IMG/VR virus record: IMGVR_UViG_3300021364_000949
Coordinates: 1 to 31,029 of that record
Length of the DNA: 31,029 nucleotides
Direction: 5' to 3' (one strand)
From: a virus
Part shown: one piece after another, positions 1-8,279 of the stretch
Layout of the letters: the number at the start of each line of letters is the position of its first letter
Numbering within the stretch: position 1 is the first letter of the stretch
Made by a program: the position numbers and the translations under genes
The notes under the pieces: model-generated
What the model was told of the DNA's origin: nothing
Seen by the model: the letters and a program-made list of their open reading frames with translations, nothing else
Database searches by the model: none

Positions 1-3000
1 GTGGGGGGTGCTGATACTGAAATTGTTATTGATGATACTAATGGAACTCCCGTATTAAGATTTAGAAATAATGGTTCCACAGGCGGTACAATTGATTTAA
101 CTTCATCTAATGATTTATTTTTTAGAGCAGGAGGAACTACAGAAAGACTTCGTATAAAATCTGATGGTAATATTGGTATCGGGACTGATAATCCAAGTAG
201 AAAACTTGTCGTTGAGGATTCTGTAAGTACTTTCGTATCAGTTAAAGCAGGAACTACGGATGATGTTGGTGTAATCTTTGGTGATACTGATAATGATGCC
301 AGAGGATTGATTAGGTATGCGAATAACGGAGATTCTCTTAGACTCTGGACTGCGGGTTCAGAGAAAGTTCGTATAGCTTCTGATGGTTTAGTCGGAATCG
401 GAACTGATAATCCAGACACACTTCTGCACTTACAGTCTAATAATCCTATCCTTAAAATTACAGATGCGAATCAAGCAACAGATAATAAGAGTTGGAATAT
501 TGGTGCCGGACAAACTCAATTATTAAGAATTCAAGCAATTAATGATTCCGGTACAGGTGGTGGAAAACTATTTGATTTTTATAGAGATGGTACTCAGGTT
601 GAAAAATTCTTAGGAAGAAGTGGAACTGACTATTGGTTTGTAGTTAATAATAGTACCGAACGAGTTGGTATCGGAACTGAAAATCCAACAACAAAACTTG
701 AAATTGCTGGGACTGGATCTCCTTCATTTAAAATTTCTGATTTAGATGGAACCGATCAATTTGGACGAATTCTTGCAAATAATGGTACTTTTGTAGTTGA
801 AAGTAGAGATGATACTTCTACTGGTCAAATTATTTTCCGTGGTAGAGATGGTTCTGGTACTGTTGAGTATGGAAGATTTGATTCAAATGGTGATTTAGGA
901 ATCGGAATTGCAGATCCGCAAGAAAGATTACATGTAAGTAGTGTTATCCTGGCAACTGGCGAAACACCACAAATTAGATTAAATTCTAGTGCCACTGATG
1001 CATCGGATAATGATAGATCAATTCTTGGTCAGTCAACGAGTGTTAATAATTTTGTAAGCGGTTCTGCTGTTGGTGATACTGTATTAAGAGGTACTTCAAC
1101 CGGCAATTTATTATTTGGTACTGGTACATCGGAAAGACTTCGTATAACTTCCAGTGGTTTTGTAGGTATCAATGAGACTACTCCTCTTACTGGTTTATCA
1201 ATTAATAAATTCGGAACTCAACCAGTTTCAAATACAAATACATATCCATATCCTGCTGGAAACTGGGTCACTAATTGGGTTACAGCAACCAGCAATAGTA
1301 ATGACTATTGGGCAGGATTTGGTGGTAGTGGTTACCTTACATCTAGTGCCACTGTAAACATAGCACTAGCACCAAATCATGCAGACATTGATGATCAAGC
1401 AGGCATGTATATTGCTGGTGAAGCAACTTCCTCAACCACATCAGTATTCACTATTGGTAAGATTGTCGGTGGTAGTGCAACGGGTTCTTCAAGTTCAGCA
1501 GGAACTCAAAGGGCAACAAAAGATGAGTTATTCCGCATAACTAATCTTGGAAATGTTGGCATCAATACCACTGCTCCAAGAGAAAAATTCGATATTAGTG
1601 CTGGAAGAATTATTTTAGATGAAGATTATCAATTTACCTGGGCAAATGGAACAACTAATAGGGCAAGAATATATGGTGATAGCGGAGATAATTTTATAGT
1701 TGAAAATGGTTCATCAAATACAGAAAGATTTCGTATTGGTTCTGCTGGACAAATTGGTCTTGGTGGTGCTAGTAATGGAAACAGTGGTCAGGTATTAACC
1801 TCTAATGGATCTACTAGTGCTCCTACATGGCAAAATGCCACTGCTTTAGTAAATGCTGCCGATGAGTCTACTGATACAACATGTTTCCCATTATTTGCTA
1901 CTGACGCTACAGGAACAATAAGTATCAAAACTGATGCAAGTGGATTAACATATAATTCCGCTGATGAAACTCTTTCAGCAACAACATTCTCTGGTTCTAC
2001 ATTAGTTTCTACTGTTTCAACAGGAACTGCACCTCTTACAGTTACTTCTACAACATTAGTATCGAATTTGAATGCTGATTTACTTGATGGTCAACAAGGT
2101 TCTTTTTACCTCAACACTGGAACTACCTTTGGTGGTGACGTATCTGGAACTTATAATGCTATTGCAATTACAAATGATTCTCATACTCATCAATTTAATA
2201 ATTTAACATCAAAAGAACTTGGAACTGGATTGTATTCAACAACTGGTAACCTAGAGTCTGGTAGAGGATCTGGTGGTGTTGCACTTACCATTAATGATGG
2301 ATATGGTAATGCAAACGTAACATTTAACCATAGAAGTGGAACTCCAGAACAGAACGGTAAGGCGGGAAGAATTGAAGTTAACACTGACCTTACTGGTGGT
2401 GGTGATGCCACTATGAGTTTTGAACTTGGTGATGCTACATCTGGAGTTGCAGCAGGTATCAATCAAATTCTCAACTTAAGTACTGGTACTTCTGTATTTA
2501 CTGGCAATGCAGGACTGACTTTCAACAACAGACCAGCATTCAACGGTGGTGCAACTGGATCAACACCACCTTTCACAGTTGATAGTACTTTTGTAGTTAC
2601 TAACTTAAATGCTGATTTACTTGATGGTGAGGGGGGAACTTTTTACACAAATGCATCTAATATAGATGCAGGAACACTGGCAATTGCTAGGGGTGGTACT
2701 AATGGATCGGCAACACCAACTGCCGGTGGCGCTGCTTACGGCACAGGAACTGCATATGCATTTACCGCTGCTGGAACTAGTGGTCAGGTCTTAACTTCTA
2801 ATGGTGCATCTGCTCCTACATGGCAAAATGCTACTGCTGCAGTAAATGCTTTTGATGAGTCTACGGATACAACATGTTTCCCATTATTTGCAAATAATGC
2901 AACTGGATCAATAGTTATTAAAACTGATGCAAGTGGATTAACATATGATTCTGCTAATGAAAGATTACAATCTACTGATGTTGCAGTTAAAGGTGCCGTA

Positions 3001-3090
3001 AGAGTTGAAAACTCAGGATCTACCGAAAGATTTGAGATACTATATAATGAAACCACTGATTCTTTAGACTTTACCTATAGCGCATCATAA
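1..3090 (+). CDS. Large repeat-rich tail-fibre/structural protein (5' end cut off)
   Basis: The reading frame is open from the first base to the stop at 3090 (1029 codons), so the real start probably lies upstream and the GTG at base 1 need not be the initiator. The N-terminal half carries repeated units ending in a GIGTxNPxxKL-type motif (near residues 58, 132, 223 and 300), common in long phage fibre proteins and in regions preceding intramolecular chaperone domains. The C-terminal half has two copies of a NADLLDG motif (about 690 and 869) and two copies of a roughly 65-residue module beginning QVLTSNG (597 and 929). No enzymatic motif or membrane segment is visible; composition is rich in G, S, T, N and D, as expected for a beta-structured fibre. 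It is followed after 2 bases by another adhesin-like gene. Assignment as a virion fibre component is inference from composition, repeats and neighbours; which T4 fibre it replaces cannot be told. Confidence 0.75.
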   Translation: MGGADTEIVIDDTNGTPVLRFRNNGSTGGTIDLTSSNDLFFRAGGTTERLRIKSDGNIGIGTDNPSRKLVVEDSVSTFVSVKAGTTDDVGVIFGDTDNDARGLIRYANNGDSLRLWTAGSEKVRIASDGLVGIGTDNPDTLLHLQSNNPILKITDANQATDNKSWNIGAGQTQLLRIQAINDSGTGGGKLFDFYRDGTQVEKFLGRSGTDYWFVVNNSTERVGIGTENPTTKLEIAGTGSPSFKISDLDGTDQFGRILANNGTFVVESRDDTSTGQIIFRGRDGSGTVEYGRFDSNGDLGIGIADPQERLHVSSVILATGETPQIRLNSSATDASDNDRSILGQSTSVNNFVSGSAVGDTVLRGTSTGNLLFGTGTSERLRITSSGFVGINETTPLTGLSINKFGTQPVSNTNTYPYPAGNWVTNWVTATSNSNDYWAGFGGSGYLTSSATVNIALAPNHADIDDQAGMYIAGEATSSTTSVFTIGKIVGGSATGSSSSAGTQRATKDELFRITNLGNVGINTTAPREKFDISAGRIILDEDYQFTWANGTTNRARIYGDSGDNFIVENGSSNTERFRIGSAGQIGLGGASNGNSGQVLTSNGSTSAPTWQNATALVNAADESTDTTCFPLFATDATGTISIKTDASGLTYNSADETLSATTFSGSTLVSTVSTGTAPLTVTSTTLVSNLNADLLDGQQGSFYLNTGTTFGGDVSGTYNAIAITNDSHTHQFNNLTSKELGTGLYSTTGNLESGRGSGGVALTINDGYGNANVTFNHRSGTPEQNGKAGRIEVNTDLTGGGDATMSFELGDATSGVAAGINQILNLSTGTSVFTGNAGLTFNNRPAFNGGATGSTPPFTVDSTFVVTNLNADLLDGEGGTFYTNASNIDAGTLAIARGGTNGSATPTAGGAAYGTGTAYAFTAAGTSGQVLTSNGASAPTWQNATAAVNAFDESTDTTCFPLFANNATGSIVIKTDASGLTYDSANERLQSTDVAVKGAVRVENSGSTERFEILYNETTDSLDFTYSAS
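1789..1986 (+). repeat. First copy of a ~65-codon internal module in the fibre gene
   Basis: It encodes residues 597-662, beginning QVLTSNG and containing the stretches APTWQNAT, DESTDTTCFPLF and IKTDASGLTY. The same module recurs at 2785-2979 with one residue fewer near its start (GSTSAPTW against GASAPTW). Both copies follow a NADLLDG- or fibre-like segment, so they look like duplicated structural units. Confidence 0.85.
2785..2979 (+). repeat. Second copy of the ~65-codon internal module
   Basis: It encodes residues 929-993 and matches the 1789-1986 copy at most positions, including the DESTDTTCFPLF and IKTDASGLTY stretches. The copy lies close to the C terminus, after which only a short ERFEILYNE-type tail remains. 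Confidence 0.85.
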
Positions 3091-3092
3091 TT

Positions 3093-5258
3093 ATGGCAAA
3101 CGCAGGAAGACTTTCAAATGCAGGAGAACTGTTTGCATTTGAATTTGATGATGATAATCATGGATCGTTTAGCGTTAGTAAAGAGTCCACTGTATTTTCA
3201 AATGAATTTGATGAAAATACTTCTACAGATATAGGTCTAGATCAAAGGATGAGCAATACTTCTGGTGGAAATCTTATTGTTTTAGATTCTATCAATGAAG
3301 TAGATACATTTGATGATATTCCAACTTCAAATTTGGAACTTCATCTAGATGATGAATTTCTTACTGAAGGAACTCCACAAGGACAACAAGTTTTCACTTC
3401 TAGTGGAACATTCACAGTTCCTACAGGTGTAACACAAGTATCTGCCGTTGTCGTTGGTGGCGGTGGAGGTGGTGCTGGATCTGATGGTGATAGAAATGAA
3501 GGAAACACTGGTGGTGGAGGAGGTGGTCTCGCTTATGGAACATTTACAGTAAGTCCTGGTGAAAGTTTGACCGTAACCGTTGGTGCTGCTGGTGCTGCTG
3601 GACCCAGTGGTGATGATGGTGGTGCAGGTGGAACTACTACAATCGCTCGGGGTGCTACTACGTTACTAAGTGGCGGTGGCGGTCAAGGTGGTCAAGAAAG
3701 AGAAACTGCTGCTCGTGCTGGTGGTGCCTCTGGAGGAACTGAAAGAGATGGTGGTGGAACTGGAGGTTCTAGTGGATCTGCTACTAATGACAACTCTGGA
3801 TCTGGTGGAGGCGGTGCCGCTGGTTATTCTGGTAATGGTGGTGCTGGTGGTAGTAATGGTGGAAGTGGATCTGCCGGATCTGGAGGTGGTGGAGCAGGAG
3901 GAAATTCTGCTACAACTGGAACCGCTGATGGTGGAGGTGGTGTAGGTCTTTTAGGTGAAGGTTCTAACGGTGCTGCCTCAGGTGGTGGTGGAAGTGGTGG
4001 TGCCAATAACTCTGGATTTAATGCAGGAAACTATGGTGGTGGCGGCGGTGCCCGTGATGATGATAGTGCTGGAGGTGGTGGTGCTGGAGGTGCCGGTGCC
4101 GCTAGAATTATTTGGGGAACAGGTAGGTCTTATCCATCAACACTTACAGCAGATCAAACTCCAAGTTCACAAACAAATTTTTGGAAAGATCTTAGTGGTA
4201 ATGATAGGCATTCAAGAATTACTGATACTTGGGAACCGTATAATTCTACTAATCCATCTGCGTCAACTACAAATCCATTCATTAGCTATAATTTAATAAA
4301 TTTCACAAATACCATAGAAGTTGGTCAAACTGCTGTAATTCCAGAAATACAAGCTCTATCTGGAATTACGACTAATACATATGAACTTTATAACCTTCCA
4401 GGTAATGGTAGCGTAAATAGTGGTGGTAATGTTTTATATAACTCCGTAACTCAATCTCCTGTAGTTGGTCCCATTGGAGTTACTATTGGAACAAGAGAGT
4501 TCTTTAGATTTGAATCTGGTGGTTCTGCGGACGGTGTTAAAAATGTAACTTTAAGAATACCGCCTCAGCAAGTACCGTATACTGCAGTGAAGACTACTCA
4601 TGAAAATGATGGTACTACTTTATTTCCTATAGTTCCACGTCCATCTTCATCAATTGAAAATAACCGTGGATCTGTTCTAAATGTTCCGTTTGAAAGTTCA
4701 GCTTCTCGTCTTTGTGTTTGTGATGGTACTGGTAGTGCCTCTGCATATACTGGAGTCACTGGAACTGCCGCAAGAACAGTTATACTTGGTGTTAAGGTTC
4801 CTGCTAGTCCTTCAACCAGTTACACTATATTTTCTTATGGTGCAAATTCTGCTGGACAAAGATTTAATATTAGATTGCAGTCTACAGGAGTAATTCAAAT
4901 AGCATTTGGTAGTAGTTTTGCTAATATACCAGTATCAGCAATTGATGATCGTAATGACTTTTTAGTTATTGCAGTAACTGTGCCTGCCAGTGGAACTGTA
5001 TCTGATGTAAGAGTATGGTTAAATGGTAATGAAGTAACCAGTCAACTTATTGTAAACAATGGATCGACTTCTATTAACACAAGTAGTGCTAACAATGTAA
5101 CTATTGGCGGAAGTAGTCATGGTACTGTAGAATATTTGGATGATTCAGTCATTACGAAAGTTATGATATATAGTACAGTCTTAAGTGATTTAGAAATCAA
5201 ACAGATTTATCAAAGTATAATTCCAGACATTTATCCATTCGTGGAAAGAGCATCATAA
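3093..5258 (+). CDS. Glycine-rich adhesin-like tail protein with a LamG-like domain
   Basis: 721 residues, ATG two bases after the previous stop. Residues 1-80 are an acidic N-terminal part. Residues about 119-338 are extremely glycine-rich, with many GGGG blocks separated by short S/T/A/N runs and a FTVSPGESLTVTVG strand pair. This is the pattern of the glycine-rich domains of phage tail-tip adhesins, where such runs are known to pack as polyglycine-II helices. Residues about 364-721 resemble a LamG/concanavalin-type beta-sandwich, with WKDLSGN near 364 and a VMIYSTVLSDLEIKQIYQ-type final strand and helix, as in the laminin-G_3 family. The likely role is recognition of the host surface. No known catalytic motif is seen. 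The fragment LELHLD at 81-86 normally sits next to the DLSGN strand in such domains, so the glycine block may be an insertion (see findings). Confidence 0.75.
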   Translation: MANAGRLSNAGELFAFEFDDDNHGSFSVSKESTVFSNEFDENTSTDIGLDQRMSNTSGGNLIVLDSINEVDTFDDIPTSNLELHLDDEFLTEGTPQGQQVFTSSGTFTVPTGVTQVSAVVVGGGGGGAGSDGDRNEGNTGGGGGGLAYGTFTVSPGESLTVTVGAAGAAGPSGDDGGAGGTTTIARGATTLLSGGGGQGGQERETAARAGGASGGTERDGGGTGGSSGSATNDNSGSGGGGAAGYSGNGGAGGSNGGSGSAGSGGGGAGGNSATTGTADGGGGVGLLGEGSNGAASGGGGSGGANNSGFNAGNYGGGGGARDDDSAGGGGAGGAGAARIIWGTGRSYPSTLTADQTPSSQTNFWKDLSGNDRHSRITDTWEPYNSTNPSASTTNPFISYNLINFTNTIEVGQTAVIPEIQALSGITTNTYELYNLPGNGSVNSGGNVLYNSVTQSPVVGPIGVTIGTREFFRFESGGSADGVKNVTLRIPPQQVPYTAVKTTHENDGTTLFPIVPRPSSSIENNRGSVLNVPFESSASRLCVCDGTGSASAYTGVTGTAARTVILGVKVPASPSTSYTIFSYGANSAGQRFNIRLQSTGVIQIAFGSSFANIPVSAIDDRNDFLVIAVTVPASGTVSDVRVWLNGNEVTSQLIVNNGSTSINTSSANNVTIGGSSHGTVEYLDDSVITKVMIYSTVLSDLEIKQIYQSIIPDIYPFVERAS

Positions 5259-5261
5259 ATA
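5254..5261 (+). promoter_or_regulatory. Possible late promoter box CATAAATA
   Basis: It matches the T4 late consensus TATAAATA at 7 of 8 positions and overlaps the stop codon of the upstream gene. Only 13 bases separate it from the ATG at 5275, which would leave a very short leader with no Shine-Dalgarno. It is therefore weaker than the other boxes in the window. Confidence 0.35.
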
Positions 5262-5274
5262 CAAGAAAAATATT

Positions 5275-6570
5275 ATGGCAGAGTTAAAGTCTACTAAAGC
5301 ATTTGGCGATTTTGCAGTTGATGGTATTTTGTACGATAGTTTCGGCAACTCTGGAACTTCTGGACAAGTATTAAAATCTACTGGTACTGGAACACAATGG
5401 GGTAGTGCCCCTACTGGTGGAAGTGGTATATCTTATGTAACAGGGACATCAAATTCTAATCCAGGCACATCAAGTTTTACATTAAGTGGACTTCAGCCAG
5501 GAGATTTCGTTCTTTATTTTGGTGCCGAAGATCTCGCTAGTCTGAATACACCCACTGGTGAAAACTGGACTGCTGTGCCAGGATTAAGTACTCAACCTGA
5601 TAATAATAGTAATCCGAATAGTGCAGCATTTTATGTTTTTGCTGCTGGAACATCAGTAACGGCAAGTGGATTAGCAACTGGGCAGGCCGAGGTCCATGTC
5701 ATGATTGCATTTAGAAATGTAAATCCTGTAAATCCATTTGATGTGAATGCTGTTGGAAATTCTGCCACTTCTGGTGTACCCAATCCACCATCAATTACTC
5801 CAGTCACTGATAATTCTATGATTGTTGCTGTGGGTCTTCTGGATGATGAAAACATTGCAAACAGTATCAGTCCTCCAACTGGATATACAACGGCATTAAA
5901 TATGGATTCTCTGGGTGGAGCAAATAATGCTGGTCTTGGTGGTGCAACCATTATGACTGCATACAAATTCTTAGCAACTGCAGCAGCAGAAAATCCTGGT
6001 GCCTTTGTATCATCTAATTCTAGTGCTGGTGATCCTAACAAGGGAATTACAATAGCACTTAGACCAAAAACAACTGCTGTGAGTGCTTACCTTTTAGCAA
6101 ATGGTGGTGGTACTGATGATAGAATAGAAAACACAGATACAACGGCAACTGGTGTTGATGACAACTGGTTAAATCCTACATGGTTAAGTACATCACAAAC
6201 CAGTGACAACATATCAGGATTTGATCAACCTACCACGACTCAAGTTACTGTTCCTGCCACTGGAATTTATATTGTTAATGTTAATTTAGAAATTAATACT
6301 GGTGGAGCAGGAACAAATGATAGATTGGGTCCTGAGGTTGTTCTTCTTGTAAATTCCACAAGAGAAGCGTATCGTGCCTCAAATTCTTATCTCAGATCAA
6401 CTGGTGGACATGAAGAAACCAGTTCAAATCAATCAACTATTTTATCATTGACTGCTGGTGATACAGTTGCTATTCAATGGAGACCTACATGTACTGGAAG
6501 AAATAATGCTAATGCAGATTCAGTTATGGATAATGATCGTAGTTTTATAGATTTAATTAGAATTGCATAG
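5275..6570 (+). CDS. Modular tail-fibre paralogue 1: beta-sandwich middle, C1q/TNF-like C terminus
   Basis: 431 residues. The N terminus (1-45; MAELKSTK, then a GNSGTSGQVLKSTG stretch) is shared in pattern with the two genes that follow (MAKLKQTK and MAKFKTKT, each followed by a G-G/T-SGQ segment), suggesting a common attachment tag. Residues about 53-263 have the look of a phage adhesin beta-sandwich (FTLSGLQPGDFVLYFG, PPTGYTT and ITIALRP strands). Residues about 270-431 resemble a C1q/TNF-type jelly roll: TVPATGIYIVNVN, then an ILSLTAGDTVAIQ strand and a final SFIDLIRIA strand, a layout used for trimeric fibre tips. There is no recognisable Shine-Dalgarno before the ATG, so translation may be coupled or leader-short. 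Function as a receptor-binding or fibre protein is inferred. Confidence 0.7.
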   Translation: MAELKSTKAFGDFAVDGILYDSFGNSGTSGQVLKSTGTGTQWGSAPTGGSGISYVTGTSNSNPGTSSFTLSGLQPGDFVLYFGAEDLASLNTPTGENWTAVPGLSTQPDNNSNPNSAAFYVFAAGTSVTASGLATGQAEVHVMIAFRNVNPVNPFDVNAVGNSATSGVPNPPSITPVTDNSMIVAVGLLDDENIANSISPPTGYTTALNMDSLGGANNAGLGGATIMTAYKFLATAAAENPGAFVSSNSSAGDPNKGITIALRPKTTAVSAYLLANGGGTDDRIENTDTTATGVDDNWLNPTWLSTSQTSDNISGFDQPTTTQVTVPATGIYIVNVNLEINTGGAGTNDRLGPEVVLLVNSTREAYRASNSYLRSTGGHEETSSNQSTILSLTAGDTVAIQWRPTCTGRNNANADSVMDNDRSFIDLIRIA

Positions 6571-6580
6571 GAGTTAAATT

Positions 6581-8275
6581 ATGGCAAAATTAAAACAAAC
6601 AAAAATTTATGGTGATCTTGAATTAGATGGACCGTTTATTGATGGTAGTGGTGATGCAGGAACGACTGGACAAATGTTAAGTTCTACTGGAAGTAGTTTA
6701 CATAATGAAATTAAAATAACTGCTTCCGATGTTAGCCAAACTGGAAATCAAACTGATGTAAATTTTAGTGAAGGAGTTGCTATAGGAAATGGTAAAATAG
6801 TTATTGGTGCTCCTAAAACATTTATTGGCAGTGCTGGTTCCTATGGTGCAATATACATTTATAACTTAGATGGAACTAATGAAATTAAAGTACTAGCATC
6901 TGATTCTGATATTGATGATGATTTTGGATTTTCAGTTGGAGTAGCAAACAACAAAATAGTTGCGGGTGCTCCTTATAATGATGACACATTGAGTAATGAA
7001 GGTGCTGTATATGTTTATGACCTTGATGGAACTAATGAAAGTAAAATAACTGCTTCTGATGGTGCTGCTCAAAATCGATTTGGGAATTCAGTTGCTATAG
7101 GACATAATAAAATAGTTGTTGGTGCTCCTTTTGCTGAGGTTAGTACTTTAGCTAATGCTGGTGCAGTATATGTTTATAATTTAGATGGAACTGGTGAAGT
7201 TAAAATAACTCCTTCTGATCCTGAGTCTACTGCATATTTTGGATTAGAAGTTGCTATAGGGGACAATAAGATTGTCGTTGGTGCTCCTGGCGATGCTACT
7301 GATGCGGGTGCTGTATATGTTTATGACCTTGATGGAACTAACGAAACTAAAATAACTGCTTCTAATTCCAGTTCTTTAGATGAGTTTGGTGGGGCAGTTG
7401 CTGTAGGAGATGGTAAGATAGTTGTTGGTGCTAAGTTTGAAGATACTGGTAGTTCAAATTCCGGTGCTGCATATGTTTATAATCTAGATGGAACTGATGA
7501 AATTCTGCTGAAAGCTGATGATAATGATAGTGGTGATAATTATGGAAGTTCAGTTGCCGTAGGATATGGTAAAATAGTAGTTGGTGCGGATCAAGATAAT
7601 GCAAGTGGAACTAATGCTGGTGCAATTTATGTTTATAATATAGATGGAAGTGGTGAAACTAAAGTAGTGCCATCTGATACTAATTCTCCTGATGAATTTG
7701 GGTATTCATGTTTTATAGGAGATAATAGAATTGTTGTAGGTGCTTTACGTGAAAATTCAGAAAATGGAGCAGCATATGTTTATGAGTTAGGTGGAACTAA
7801 TTGGATTAATGGTCCTTCTGGTAATTCACTTTCTATTAACACTTATGCACAATTTTCTGGAGCAGGAGAAACCAATCAAGATGTTCATATAGCAACAGAA
7901 GCAGAAATTGATTGGATGAATCCGACTGCAACATTTTCTAGTGGCACCTGGTCAAATAATGGTACACGAATAACCGTACCTAATACTGGAATATATTTGG
8001 TCATGACAAATTGGTATTTTAGTGGTACTGGAAGAAGACCAGCAGTTAGACTTAGAGTTGCAGTAAATGGCACTGGAATTAATGAATTCTGTAGACATAC
8101 TTACATTAGAAATGGTGCGAGTCACTTGAACTCATCGGGTAATTGGCAAACTTTATTGTCATTAACTGCTAGTGATCAAATTTCTATTATGTGTGTTAAT
8201 GATGCAGGAGATCAAACTCCTACACAAACACTAGATAAAGATCAGAGTTCAATTTCTATAGTACAATTAGCATAA
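6581..8275 (+). CDS. Modular tail-fibre paralogue 2: seven-bladed FG-GAP propeller plus jelly-roll tip
   Basis: 564 residues, preceded by AGGAG overlapping the upstream stop. Residues 1-41 are the shared N-terminal tag. Residues about 42-406 contain seven units of about 48-58 residues, each of the form NExKITASD...FGxxVAxGxxKIVVGAP...GAxYVYxLDGT, the FG-GAP pattern of integrin-alpha-type beta-propellers. Seven units is the classic closed propeller number. Acidic/Asn loops between KIVVGA and GAVYVY (for example YNDDTLSNEG) are where FG-GAP folds usually bind calcium. Residues about 410-564 are a C1q/TNF-like jelly roll (TVPNTGIYLVMTN and LLSLTASDQISIM strands, ending SSISIVQLA), homologous to the tips of the neighbouring genes. 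The likely role is virion adhesin binding host surface protein or polysaccharide; the ligand is unknown. Confidence 0.75.
   Translation: MAKLKQTKIYGDLELDGPFIDGSGDAGTTGQMLSSTGSSLHNEIKITASDVSQTGNQTDVNFSEGVAIGNGKIVIGAPKTFIGSAGSYGAIYIYNLDGTNEIKVLASDSDIDDDFGFSVGVANNKIVAGAPYNDDTLSNEGAVYVYDLDGTNESKITASDGAAQNRFGNSVAIGHNKIVVGAPFAEVSTLANAGAVYVYNLDGTGEVKITPSDPESTAYFGLEVAIGDNKIVVGAPGDATDAGAVYVYDLDGTNETKITASNSSSLDEFGGAVAVGDGKIVVGAKFEDTGSSNSGAAYVYNLDGTDEILLKADDNDSGDNYGSSVAVGYGKIVVGADQDNASGTNAGAIYVYNIDGSGETKVVPSDTNSPDEFGYSCFIGDNRIVVGALRENSENGAAYVYELGGTNWINGPSGNSLSINTYAQFSGAGETNQDVHIATEAEIDWMNPTATFSSGTWSNNGTRITVPNTGIYLVMTNWYFSGTGRRPAVRLRVAVNGTGINEFCRHTYIRNGASHLNSSGNWQTLLSLTASDQISIMCVNDAGDQTPTQTLDKDQSSISIVQLA
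6704..7798 (+). repeat. Seven FG-GAP blade repeats (paralogue 2)
   Basis: Seven in-frame repeats of roughly 145-175 bases, recognisable at DNA level by recurring GGTAAAATAGTTGTTGGTGC-like and TATGTTTATAAtTTAGATGG-like segments. The blades here are more divergent from one another than those of the next gene. Confidence 0.85.
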
Positions 8276-8279
8276 AATT

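Noticed and set aside
3670-4296. Plus-strand ORFs in another frame and a minus-strand proline-rich ORF over the glycine region
   Set aside because: They are shadows of GGT/GGA repeats (Val/Leu-rich or Pro-rich in other frames) and have no independent start signals.
5631-6041. 136-codon minus-strand ORF
   Set aside because: It lies entirely within a convincing fibre gene, its composition mirrors the antisense of Gly/Ala/Thr codons, and all other genes are on the plus strand.
8271-8279. CATAAAATT between the two propeller genes as a late box
   Set aside because: It lacks the final TAAATA core (TAAAAT instead) and is only a few bases from the ATG.
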